NCBI RefSeq assembly: GCF_022581195.2
Contig: NC_061475.1
Coordinates: forward strand, 5,766,001 to 5,830,000
Length of the DNA: 64,000 nt
Origin: Helicoverpa zea
Taxonomy: Eukaryota > Arthropoda > Insecta > Lepidoptera > Noctuidae
Reading direction: 5' to 3'
Part shown: positions 33,565 to 46,400 of the stretch, piece by piece
Layout of the letters: every line of letters starts with the position of its first letter
Numbering within the stretch: the first letter of the stretch is position 1
Made by a program: the position numbers and the translations under genes
The notes under the pieces: model-generated
The model's input: only the letters and a program-made list of their open reading frames with translations
Told to the model about the DNA's origin: nothing
The model's database searches: none

Positions 33565-36439
33565 GTATGTGTACGATCGATAATGTCGTCATTACGAATG
33601 TGTTATAACCACAAATACACTTTCTTGTTCACAATTTTTCACTTCTACCTCACTCATTTGTTATTAACAACTACATTGTTCACAAAGATGCGGTTAGATT
33701 GAAGAAAATTGTGACAGAAGCTGTTTATTTTGGCATATCTATTGGCACTGTTCGCCGTTGGCCATAACGTTTTCCCTTCGAATTCGATCTTCGAATATTT
33801 AACGGATTCTTATTTGAAACAAATTCGTTATTTTGTTTTTATTTCAGAATTCATGAACATTGCAAACATATTCAGTCAGTTGTACTGAGGGTTTTATAGG
33901 AGCGATTTTTGTTAACTCGATGCATACTACGTAATACGGCTCAATGTCGTCCGTGATTAGGTGCCTTGATTATGCAATGCAACGCCATTTTATACGTTCG
34001 GTTTTTAGTTGTATTGAGCGCAAGTCTGTCATTAATTTAACATTATTTATTGAGGCTATCGTTGTATGAGGATTACCGTGGATGATATTAGCCACGCGAA
34101 TGAGTAGGTTATGTTTTATTTAGTCAACACTGATAGCAATCCAGTGTTTACTTACGTTATCTTTTACTAGTTAGGTTATATGTGAATGTGAAGTAAATAA
34201 ATAGGTGTACAAGCCCTGATTTTATACATTCTAGTTGTAGATTATTTCTAATGAAAGGGACATTGGGCTTTATTTAAATATGTCACTCTAACAAAATAAA
34301 CTTAGCGTTAACCTTCATTAACTTAATTATCCTGAATGCAGTTTACAAATGACTTGAAATGGATTTAGGCAATCATAAGACGGACAAAATTATGTTATCG
34401 TATTTTTGGACAACGTTAAAAGCGTACTAAATTAAATTGATGGTGGGTTAAAACATGACAACTCAAGGGTTGACGTTGCAAATTGACGAAAGTTCAGTGA
34501 AATGACGAGAGCTTCATTCTTAAACGAGGGGCGTTTTTAAGTAATCGATTTAACTTGGAACTGCTCAATTTTGTAACGTGACCTTTGATATTAATGATTA
34601 TCGAAGTCATATCGATAGAATTAGGTACTTATGTACTCGATTTGAATTTAATGGATGCGTTTGCCATCCATTCACCTTTGTTACCTACAAAACTTGACCA
34701 TCTACAATGGACCGGTTTTTTACGCAAATGTTGAAAAACAGCTGATGTTATTCTTATTTCTGTGAGAAAGAAAACACGTTTAAATCCTGGAGGATTATCA
34801 TAATTTATAATTATCAGCTGAATGCGAAAATAGTGACATCAGCTATGCTTTGGGTGCGGATTTCCGTGTCCATAAACTCGAATTTTGGTTCGAAAAACGA
34901 CCTAACTAAAGCGCTCTAAAAGGCATTCTAGCAGGCATAGTTAGTTCTCGCCAAACTTGGTGTCTAGCAAGTACCTAGCAACTAATTGCCGATCTCGATG
35001 ATATCTTAAAATGGTTTCTACATAGCGACACGCGTGATAGTAGAAGCCGTGAAAAAGTTAGAGGAGATCCGAATACCCGGTATTGATAAACGGAAATCAT
35101 AAGTAGTTAGTACTACCATTATATAATCTGTGGTACTACGGAGACTTATAGGCCTAAAACCATAGATGAAACACGTAGAAAGCTTCTACTACACAAGACA
35201 CGATATTATTTTCACGGCTCTTTCACGCAGTAATTGGAGTTGTAAATGACAGGGACCAGGTGCATCGGCATTATTCGATGCCACATGTCAGTCCGATGGA
35301 TTTGAGATAGTTATCGCGGATAAATAGTACTTTTAACCTAGGGGTGTAGGATTCAAAGACGTTGTGTGGCTTCTAAATGTGTCTTGTTGAAGTGGTATTA
35401 AGTACTAAGCAGTTTCTTGCGAATGAACTCGTAAGCACACAATTTGTACGTTGTATTAAAGTATTTTTAAATTGAACAGTCATTACAAAACATAATGACA
35501 TTGGTCAGCTTAGATTGTAGTGGAGATAAACAATTCATAGACATAAAATCTTTCCCTATTACTTGTTAGTAGAGAAATGGCTTTATTTATTTCAAAAGAG
35601 TAATTACCTGCTCATTTCTGTTTCATATCTTCACTCTGTTCAGATCACTAATGAGCTTTCAACCAAATCGGCGAAAAGCATGGCAATGCCTAAAAATATT
35701 GATAAAACCTTAAAACAAGCTCCCACAGGGTGGTCCCTCGTTAGTTCATAATCACAAGCGTCCACAAACATCGTTCTTCACTCCTCAAGTCGGCTTACTT
35801 GTCACTTATACCTTCATTGCGTCCACAAACGGGTTTAGTTCAATCAATCAAAATTACAGGACACTGGGCAACTTATTTCTATTTCGAGATTGAGAAAGAA
35901 TCTTGATGACATGTAATCACAGGCAGGACGTATGGTTTTTGCAATGGCTTCGAACTAGGGGTGTTTGTAGCGGCTTATGTAATCAGCTTTGATGTTGAAT
36001 GGTGCTGCTATTCCATTATAGTCTAGAATGGATTATAGACTGAGGTGAAAAAGAAGCCCATTATTGCAGAATTTTAAACTGAGCCATATATAAAGATACC
36101 CTTTGGTTAAATGGCCTCAAGTGAACCAACGCGAAAATATATTCGACGGAATGTCTGCTGAATTTTTGGTTTGAGGTGGAATTAGCCTTGTCATGTCAGA
36201 TTTCTAACCAACCTCACATTTGAGCCTTAGTTTCACACCTTTTAAACCAAACTAAAATTTCTGGCTATATCCAACATGGTTTGAACTTTCCAGGAAAACT
36301 ATGTTGGTTAAAAATAAAGTTAACTATGTACACCGATATCAGTCATGTTCCACTTAATGGTTTTCTGGTACATTGATATAAAAGTATGCATTTCTATTGT
36401 GTAATCCTATTTTATAAGGAGACAATGTTTTGTTCGCAG

Positions 36440-36556
36440 TATGGCTGAAGAAAAAGGAACAAAATCCTATCTGCAGTTCCAGATAGAAAGGCTGAAAGTA
36501 TTGCAAGCGAAGCTGTCGACTGAAGCAGAGGAAGATTATGTCATTATTAAAGAGGA
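36440..36556 (+). CDS. Candidate alternative coding exon of Myb (MAEEKGTKS...)
   Basis: A pyrimidine-rich acceptor (TTTTGTTCGCAG) precedes T plus ATGGCTGAAG. The frame then runs 38 codons, a charged helix-like sequence (SYLQFQIERLKVLQAKLS, then EAEEDYVIIK), and stops at a GA/GTGAGT donor, again two bases into a codon. Spliced to 61572 it reads straight into the Myb acidic region. If read through, it ends at TGA 36557-36559 after 39 codons. The base sequence looks coding, but the link to Myb rests only on phase, strand and order. Confidence 0.45.
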
Positions 36557-38998
36557 GTGAGTACTAATTATAAGATTTTTCGGCTCTATAGATTCCGTTA
36601 TGATGGCTGACAAAGAAGATATGGAAGATAAATACGACGTGCTGCACCTATACAAAATGGCTTTGCATAAATGAGGAAGTACTAAAAAAAAGCAGTTTTT
36701 GTAATCAAATTATTAATTTCTCCGTTTTAATTGTTGTCATAACAAATTAGCTAAGTACTCCTTTTTGTGGATGATGCTCTGATTATACAAGTCTAAGCTC
36801 GTCTTGGCTTGGCATGACTAAAAAATTTTTTTTTATATGGATGACCGTATACAAAGAAAGGCACAGAAAGCTCTCTTCCAAGATTGATTTGATTACCTAA
36901 GATACATATTATTTAATCTAATTACGAAACATGTGACATTTAAATCGAAACTACACCCGTAAGTCTAAACCTTTATCTATAAACGCAGAAGTGGTTTGTC
37001 CTGTTGCAAATACCACGAGATGCCAATGTCTTTATATGGCCTCTCGGGTGTATCGAGTGTTAAATAACATGTTGCCACTAATGTGGGAAACTACAACTTT
37101 ATATTTGAAAGACTCACTCTATGTGCTAAAGAGGAAACTATAAAAAATAAACCTGACAAAAAATTACTTTGCGGTCTTGAGGCTGAAATATTCAGTCAAC
37201 AACTTCTAAGGCAATGACGAATTGAGAACTTCCTTGATCTTACTAAATCGGATCAAAACTAAACCAAAGACCACGAGAAGACACCTACTTTTTGCAAACA
37301 CAGGTCCCCATTACTGTTCTAAAAGCGCAGCCTTAACTCCCTTTGACATCTGTGTATTACCTAAATCACTACACGTATAGCTAAACGGAATATCATTTCT
37401 GACACTATCGTATGCCACAATAGAATTAACTTTGCCATCGTAAATAATAGCACCCTCAGCTACGTGATTATCGGCCTGATTGGCCAAGGTGCACATTTAA
37501 GTAGGAAGGAAGCTACTTTAATTGCACCTGCTACTATAAAACTTGTGAGAATTAACACATTAATTTAATTTAGCGCGATTTCTTCAGCGAGCTTTGTCGT
37601 CTTGGTGCTCTTTTGGTTGTCAGCATTTTTAATTATGGGCAAATAAAATCCCTTCGCTTGCTTCTTTATTTAATACCATTTAAGTACTCCAACTGAGGAC
37701 ATTAAAACTACTGCAGGTTGGTCCGTCTCCTTCTGATTTAGACTCACTAGCGATGATGGTTCTTAGTGTATTCGATAAGGAACCTTTCCGTGTTTATAAA
37801 CCAGGCCCATTCGTTAAGATTTCCTCAGACATTATCTAGTAACACCTACGGTTACAAGCCGAAACGCCTACAGTGGAAGGTTTTTTATTCATTAACGTGG
37901 GTGTGGAGCCAGTTTGGACATCGATTCGCATGCGAAATTCTTATGGGTGCGACGGTGACGTCATTACTTTGTGGCTTTGAAACTTGGAATTTTAAGAAGG
38001 AATAGAAGAAACTGGGGTACATAACAGAATTTTCCATTTGGTTAGATGTCCTATTTATCTCTTCTAATAGAAAGACGACTCAAAAAATTTACTTGATACA
38101 TAGCATGGTATCTACAAAAATTGGCGGGGCGCAGGATAGGGTAAGAAACGTGAAATTGTTCCTTCTGATTCGAATAATGCGAGAAATATCTTGGCAGGAT
38201 ATGGAAAATTAGGATTAACATGTAAACAATTAATTCATACTGGTGCACACCACACAAAATAAAGGGAAATCTAGGTGAAGGCAAAACAGTGTACGTACAT
38301 TGTTGATAGCCTTTATCTGACCTGGAAGCAGTCTATCCGGTATAAGCTACATAGAAACTTGCCAGACGTTATTGTAACTTGCCGACACGGGGGTTGCATA
38401 AAACCTTTGTGGTAATAAACAGCTGTAAAGTAAAAAGGAGTTTTGATACTTCTCCAAGAAGGTTTTGGATATTCTTTATTACTTTAGTTTACCTCAGATC
38501 ATGATAAGAATTATAAAACAGTACATATCTGCTTGTTTGAGCTTTTAGTCAAGCCTGTAAGTTTTAATTTTATTTAAGAAAGTTAAATGATGATAGTAGG
38601 TACTTAATATACGATAAGCATCTAATCAAGATAAAATATTATTTAAGTACCTATTTTGTATCCTATTAAGATCGATGTCAAAAGTTCAAATGAACAGTTC
38701 TAAAAAGTCAATATGTATATTTTAAAAATCAATTTAGATGATTTCAATAAATTAAACATTGATTTTTCGCATCATTTCTACATAAAAGAGAATTTATGTT
38801 GATTTAAGAAAGATATTTGAGTGATCAACATCATCAAAGTTTTTTTTATGAAAATGATTAAGCCATGTCTAAAGAAACGAAATCAATACTGTACATAAAT
38901 ATTTAAAAGCAATAAATGGATAAAAAAGTTTGCAAATTATTTTTCACGTATTGTAATTACGAGAACTCGTTTTAATGAAGGTCGAGGTTGTTCTAGAG

Positions 38999-39286
38999 TA
39001 GGGCTGCCATCTCGAATTTCACCAAACCCGGACAAACATTAAAAAAACCCGGACATTTGGCGTAAATCGCATTTTTTCCCCGAAGGAGTACGATTTTTTT
39101 AAACAAAATAGTACCTAATTTGTAATCCATTTACTATTAACACATACTTAAATCCAATGAGGTGCTTCCTTACATGAAAAGTGTCCGGGTTTTCCCCGGA
39201 CACTTCTTGAAACCCCGCCCGGACGGCCCCCGGACGGCCTCCAAACGAGGACAAATCCGGGGAAACCCGGACGGATGGCAGCCCTA
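38999..39286. mobile_element. 288-bp hAT-like MITE with 8-bp target duplication
   Basis: The ends TAGGGCTGCCATC and GATGGCAGCCCTA are perfect inverted repeats, flanked by the exact 8-bp duplication TTCTAGAG at 38991-38998 and 39287-39294. TAGGG-type ends plus an 8-bp duplication fit the hAT superfamily. The inside carries CCCGGACG-rich blocks near the right end. Confidence 0.8.
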
Positions 39287-40119
39287 TTCTAGAGTAGTGT
39301 CAAACCTCTTTTACTTTGCTTTCCCTACAAATTCTTACACCTGCACCGCTGTTCCCAGTTCCCAGTCTGAATCCTCACATCCCAGCAATAAATTGAACTA
39401 TTAAGTATGGAATTCCATGGTCATTATAGCGCGGCCCCGGGCATACGGGGACAAGACGGTGTTGCCAGGAATTATTTAAAAATCTCCCTCGTATCTGAAT
39501 TTAATCTGACGTTTTTAAAGATATAATTCGTATTTAATATTACGTGATGTACATATTTTACGGGTGTGAATGACCAGCCTTGAGGCTAAATTCCATCTAA
39601 AATAATTTAAATGTCAATGCGTCTAGTCCCGCGATGGTTGAATAAGACATTAGCTTGCAGTGTTCTAAGTTAGAATTTATAACGTGCCAAATGAATTCTG
39701 TGGTATTTTGTTCTTGACCCGTTTTGAATTAAATAAATTTATTTGACCTTAGAGTATTTATTTATAGGATAATATAATTATTGTTTTACGTAAATTATTT
39801 AGCAAGGAGGAAATAAAAAATTATCTTCGAAGTTTTAACAGACGGTTTTGTGTAGTCCACATAACTACTTTTATCCTCCTAAGATGATGTATGAAAACTA
39901 AAATAAAATAAGTGTTACTGTATTTCTGTAGATAAGTAAAAAAAATAAATTATAGAAAATAATTATAGTTCTAAAGCAGTATAGTTACACAATACATACC
40001 TACTCTTTTGTGAGGAAAACCCTAATCCCTATTCAGAGCTTTTCCAGCAAAAAAACAATAGCAAATCATAATAAACAAACCACACAAAGGTGGAGTATCC
40101 CCGTAATGGCAACACTATT

Positions 40120-40417
40120 GTCGAGCAAGGGATAACGCGACGGGTTCCCGCGCTAGCCGCACGCTCGCTCGCTCAGTCAGTCCGGCTTCGCGCGCGATAC
40201 AGCCGAGATTCATCGCGACCCGTGCCGCAAAAAAAAACATTAAAAAAATATCTTTCGATTACATTATCTGTACCATTTTGGCGGTAACAAGACAAAAGTT
40301 ATGTTCGCGTTTAACCTAAAAAAAGTGTTAGAATAATGCTTTGTAATCATGATTCTAAGATTAAATAGTGATAAGGGTGGTTTATTTATCGAATACGTAT
40401 CAAATTGTGTGTAAGAG
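40120..40417 (+). promoter_or_regulatory. Probable Myb promoter and 5' untranslated region
   Basis: About 100 bases (40130-40230) are GC- and CpG-rich against AT-rich surroundings and contain an arthropod initiator-like TCAGTC at 40173. The ATG of the Myb exon follows at 40418 with no good acceptor just before it, so this looks like a true first exon with a transcription start near 40175. Confidence 0.5.
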
Positions 40418-43400
40418 ATGCAATATCAAAGTAATGACGATGACCTGCAATATCGGATTTTTGGCGAATCCTTCAACTTTGCCATCGAGAACAAAACAAA
40501 TGCCGGCCGGCGGAGAAAGTGAGTTCCATATTTGATTTTTTTAACCTCAAATATTCGACCTTTTTTAATTTTGTACCTGCTTTGTTCCTACCCACTAAGT
40601 TCTGATTCTTTTTATTTAAGTCTTAACAAATAAGAAACAAGGTTTTGTACTTTTTAATCGCAAAGAATGAATACGTACGTAGGCATCATAATCAGCTGTG
40701 TATTACCTACGTGTTTTCAAATCTTCAATACATAAGAGGCTGTTTCATAGAATCCTGTTGCCTTGTTATCTAGAATGAAAACATGCATGCAGGATATGCG
40801 CGCCCACCATTCTAATCTGCATTGCACCATAGCAATAGGTACCATTCGTGTACCATGTATTTATTTCTCCACGGGCTTAACGTAGAGAGGTAGGTTCCTG
40901 CTTATATGGTGGTTAATAGGTAGGTAACCAATACAGGTAGGTACTTACACTGGAAACAGTGGAAACGTTTCCATCCCTTACCGCCGTATATGTACTGAAA
41001 ACCATGTGGTCACGATTACATTAATGGCTACTACAGAGAAACACTTTTTACCAAATCAGACTTAAAGGACAGATTATATTTATTAATAGTTATTACTCTT
41101 ATTAGTACATACATACATACCTACAGTCCGCGCCAAATAACTTTACATTTCTGAAGGTTTACCATTTGGCGCCTCGCGCATGCCCAATAACGGGATTGTT
41201 TTTTTATTTTAAAACAGCTGATTCCTATCTCTAATTCATATGTTTGGTACCTATTGGTATTCATATTTTCTCAGCCATATTTTGATGAATACTTACACAT
41301 ATCCGACTGCTCACCAACACGCATGCCCAGCGCGGTGAGTATGGTCAAATCCTCCCACCTTGTGGGATGCAGCACTGCAGCAGTCCAGTAGTGGACGACT
41401 TTTGGCTGTGACGAGGTCACATGAGTCACATCTGACCATTCTTTTGCAAAACACCATTTAATGTCTTCCATTTCTGCCTTTAATCTTATAGTTACCTCTC
41501 ATAACTTCGATGTGTAGGTACCCATCTATAAACTTATTGTATTGCAGTACATATTTGCAGTCCACGACATTCCTAGGCCTTTGGCGAGCACTAATGCCTA
41601 GGTCCATGGGCTAGGTCATTCGATACGCTCACTAAACACTCTTTAAGTACCAGCGCATTGTGAAAGGACTATTTCTAGAAATTTCAACAGTGCCGTGGAA
41701 GGAAAACATTTTGTGTTTAATTTTAGCTTTTATTTAGGTACTATAATAGTCTGTCCAAGTCCCAAGTACATACATAACTTATGATCGTTTTAAGATAACC
41801 TTTATTGGCGGCTTACCTATTAATTTTCGATTAAAGATGCGCCGAATATTAATATGCTCAAAAACTGGCTAAATACTTTTCTAACTTGGATTTAGTGCAC
41901 TGTTAACCAGGCAAACAAGTCTTGCATAATAAAATAACCTATTACCTATGTGTCGCCAAATTATTTTAAAGCGCTCAAGTCGTAAATTGTTCCTGGCTAG
42001 TAATTAAGTTGTCCAAAGATCGCAAAAACTTGACATAGTAAAGCAGTAATATCTACTTGATAAATTAGTGTTCATCACTCCATTAATCATTATGTTGTTA
42101 GTATTGTTATTTGACTAAACTAATTTAACGATATCAATGTTTAGAGAATACATATTCAGCATTGGTTAAGATAAGTATAACACAGCCGATTTCGCACCGT
42201 AGTAACACAAAGTACCTACCGACCAGTTTTACTTCCTTTTTACACGTTTAAAACCATATTCTTTTTCACATTACGTAAGAATCTCCAATTAACTTCTATC
42301 GCCAAAAAACAGGATTTTTATTTTTGTTTCTTCTTCGTTCGGAACAATTTTATTTATGGCACGTGTTATTGTTAATAATGTTAATGTAATGAACTTGAGG
42401 ACGACAGGACGTGATGAGGTTAAATAAAACAAGAAAATCCTGAATCCAGTCGTCATTGCTTTAAACAATACTTGAGATTCTCAGAAACTCCTGTTTATTG
42501 GGTAAATAGCATCTCTGTGCACGCGAGCTTGCATTTTGTCCCTTGAATTAATAGTAGGAAATACTTATAATATTTGCTAAACAATATCTTATAACCGCGG
42601 TCAATCACTTTGAGGCTGCAAAACCTGAGAATTTATGAGCTATAAAATACTCAATCAACACCGCGAAGGTTTATACCGTTCTGCATCAGGGTGGGGATAT
42701 AAATAATATTAAACATGAAGTATTTATCAAAGGAAATTTGAAAGAGGATACTGAATTTCAACCAGCACATAAAACCGGCAATGTAAATGAAACTACATTA
42801 TATAGTCGAGGATATATTACTTGATACGCGTAGTTAAAACGTACCTGTGGTGCCCATGTTAAACCGAGACCTTGATTAAAGTCACAGTGGATTATATTGC
42901 GATATTTGTACGCCGTAACCAAGAGGAAGCTTTAAAACCTTGTTTCCTTGAACTTTTTGACCTCGCACAAATCAAGATTGGGGCCCGTAGAAACACGTCA
43001 ATTAGAAGCTATTGAAGATGTGGATCAAATATGTCATGACAAAGAAATTAAAAGAGATATTGATGAGTTTGTTGGATCCCAAGAAAAAGATGCAGAGTTT
43101 TAAGGGATTGTAGAAGGGCTTCAGACCACTGACGACACCGTGGTACAACAAAGAGGAATGATAAGATATTTAATATGGAAATAACTTGTTCCTCTTAGAA
43201 AGATGTTATCTTAATGCTTTTAAAGCCAAGGTCGTTTTTTGTACGTGGCCGGTTGAAAAAAAAAAAAAAAAACGCTTTATCAGCTGGGATATTTACTCTG
43301 AACTTAGAAATATACCGCTCTGGTGTAGACATTGTACGAACTTTTAGAAACATTTAAGGAAGGGCAGTCGGTGTGTGATTAGACAAAAAACCTGATTTGA

Positions 43401-46400
43401 TTAATTAAAAGGTTAACAATGTCAAGAATATCACAACAGATGATAATAGTAATAGAAAAGGAAGCGATCATTTACGAAGCAAGCCACATGCGAATAAAAT
43501 TTAAATATTTAAGTTGGGTACGAGCGGACTAGCAAATGGCCCGGATAATCCTGCGTGCTTTCGGAGACCTTGACGGCTTGCCAAGGCCTCACGTAGCTTC
43601 GCGAGATGCCTTTGGTATCGCGTGGGCAGTTACTAGTCGGCCGTATTGTTGACGCCATGAAGTCGTACCTGATTTCATTCAAAGTTTTAACACCCATAGC
43701 GTACGACCTTGCCTTTGGATTTATGGTCTTTTTTAAAGCAGTGCTATTAGTAGGTATATTCTTGAAGAATTTTAAGGATGTTGTACGTAGACATTTTTTT
43801 TTTTAATAATGTAGACAGTTGGATGACTATTTTCCTTCAGGGCAAAGCAATCAACAAACTTGTTGCTAAATATGACCTCAACGAAAATAAAACTACAGAA
43901 GATCCGAAACTATAAATTCTTAAGTTCTTGACAATTCTAGATAGCGTTTAATTAGGATTCAGTGATAATTTGCTTATAAATTATGACTTACCTACACCAG
44001 GTTCGAATAATTCAATATTTTTTGCATAAAATCCGTCTTAGAAACTTGCTAGTATCAATACCTATTATCTGGTCTAGTCTTCCTTCTATTTCATGCACAC
44101 TATTGCACACGCACACAGGAATGTTTCTTGTAGGAATCAAAGAATTGCATGCTTATTCAACGTTTTCATAAAGCGTCTTCTTGGATTGTCATTCAGTACA
44201 CTTTTATTGTTTTCTGTTTGTGCTTTATTGAATTGATTTCTAAAGAATTCATTACCATAGTGTTAAGTGCTCAGAATCCCACCACCTAACACTTCATTTG
44301 GATTAAAAATTCTACCTTGTGAGGCCTCTTTGTCTCCCGTGGGAGTGTAAAGACCAAACAATGAAGTTGGTGCATTGACCACGTTGCAACCCCTCTGTAT
44401 GAGGTAAACGACCATTGTACCGAGGGTGGCACCCCCAAAGCCGATGGCCTTAATTGCCTCACGTGCATCGCGGCAGATGGCCAGCAAGGTGCGAGTAAGT
44501 GATGTTCCTCGCTTATCGATAAAATGCGCTGGCTACTTTTGATCTTTGCGCTTTTATACTTCTGTTTTTATTTATTTTATAAAAGTATTTCGTTATTTGT
44601 GTTCTGTTGTGTGGTTTGAATTTTATAGTTGTTTCGTTTTTATTGCATGCTTTAGCTGCTTGTGTCTTTCTTTGTGACTAATGGGACTGAAATAATTGAG
44701 TACTTTACGTTTACGGACACGACACCTAAAAAACACCTAATCAATTAATTATGCTATAAATTCTCAATAAAAAAGAAGATTTACTTTCTAATGAGTTTTG
44801 AAATATTTCTAATTCTTAAATAACTTAGGTGAAGTGTTTTGGTCACACATTATCGATATCATTATCGATAAGTGCAGCACACCCTTATCTAACGTGGCTT
44901 TTCTATGAATACCAAAGTAATTGGGGTAAGTGTAGGTCTTGACTTTCACACGATTGCAACTGCACCTACTAATGCTACAGCCCATATTATTTATGATATG
45001 TATTTCTCAACGAGTTTATTAAACATGACATAGAAGTTTTTACCAACACTTCGAAGTTGACATTTCAGGAAGGCATTTTTTCACTTAATAACACACCAAT
45101 AAATTGGTACAAGGAACACTTATGATGAATAATTTATTACCATAGTCGTGACAAAATGACTTTGACTCACCATTCAAGCGTTGTAATAATATCTATGAAG
45201 AAACCAGTCGAATTTCCGACCACGTGGAGACAGGCCGTGTTTTTTTTTTTAAACATTGAATAGACCAGCTGGTTTGATGTCAGAAGAAATATTGTATAAA
45301 GTTTTGAGGGGAGCCCAAGAAATTGAGGGAGCTATTCTTTTTCGGGACCGTCTTAACAAAGGTTCGTACGAGCCTTGCTTTTGTTATCCACGAGACAGAT
45401 TCGCAATGGTTGACGAGTAGTTTTTTTTTCCGCCATGAATAAGTAACATGGGTCGGTCTTGTATTTATGTCAAAGGTCATCAAGATCCTTTTGATTAGTA
45501 CTGCGAGAAGTTCCCGGAATCGTGAAACGAGATCGAAATTTATTGACGCTCCCCAAACGAATCCTTAAATCTTGATGAGCGTCAATTTATGTGCAAGCTG
45601 CAATACTCTAAATTTTTACGTAATGGGAGTAGAGTAGACTGAAATCATGAGAACACGGGTTTTAACAGAAACCATATTGCATAAAAAATACAATACGATA
45701 TTGATACGATACGATTTTGATATGAAAACGTCAACCCAACAAGAGAGTTCTGCAAAAACAGCGATTGTGTTCACAACGGATGAATGAATCGATTTATGCT
45801 TTTATGCCGGTGATGCGTAGGTGTTTCGATAAGCTGCGCCCGCGTCGGCGCGTGCTATTCCTACGAGCCGGGTGCGTTCTGAATTACTTATGCACCGAAG
45901 ATGTTTAACGTCGTGAGGTTATTCAAATGAGGTTTTTGCTACCCTCACGGTGCGTCAGACAATTCTTCGTAGTCGTTTGTAGAGAACGCCGATGTTTATC
46001 AAGTATATTTTAAAGGTCTTGAAATCTTCAACCATGAAACTGAAATATCGAGAATTATTCCTCCCTTCTTTCTTTTAACAAATCATTATTGGAATTGCGG
46101 TCATTGGTCAGCAGTACGAATGGTTTGTATTCGTGATATCGTCAGTGCCCTTTGCCATCGTTATAATTATGTCCAGGATATTAGTCATTGTTCTCTGTTT
46201 ATCGTTGGTTTACAGGAAATTCTACATCTGTTTTCAGCTTTAATTACATCAAAGTTTTGTTTGTTTAATAGACTTTTAATGTATTGCACATAGATCGTTT
46301 GCTTTTGCTATTTCATCCATGGCGTTCATATTACTTTTTAAATCTTGCCAGGTGATGTCGTAGGCTGGCAAATTCATGAATTGAATAATTTGCATATAAA

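Larger units (their letters stand above)
33565..40119. other. Region between the candidate early Myb exons and the main promoter
   Basis: AT-rich with no firm gene apart from the candidate exon at 36440. At 37700-38010 short frames (for example LSVFDKEPFRVYKPGPF near 37760 and LLCGFETWNFKKE ending at 38002) resemble worn reverse-transcriptase relics. The minus frame 37311-37496 is open for 61 codons without a recognised relative. Confidence 0.4.

Noticed and set aside
36600..36674. 24-codon frame MMADKEDMEDKYDVLHL... just after the 36440 exon
   Set aside because: Out of frame with the exon, only 43 bases after its donor, with no acceptor that restores the frame.
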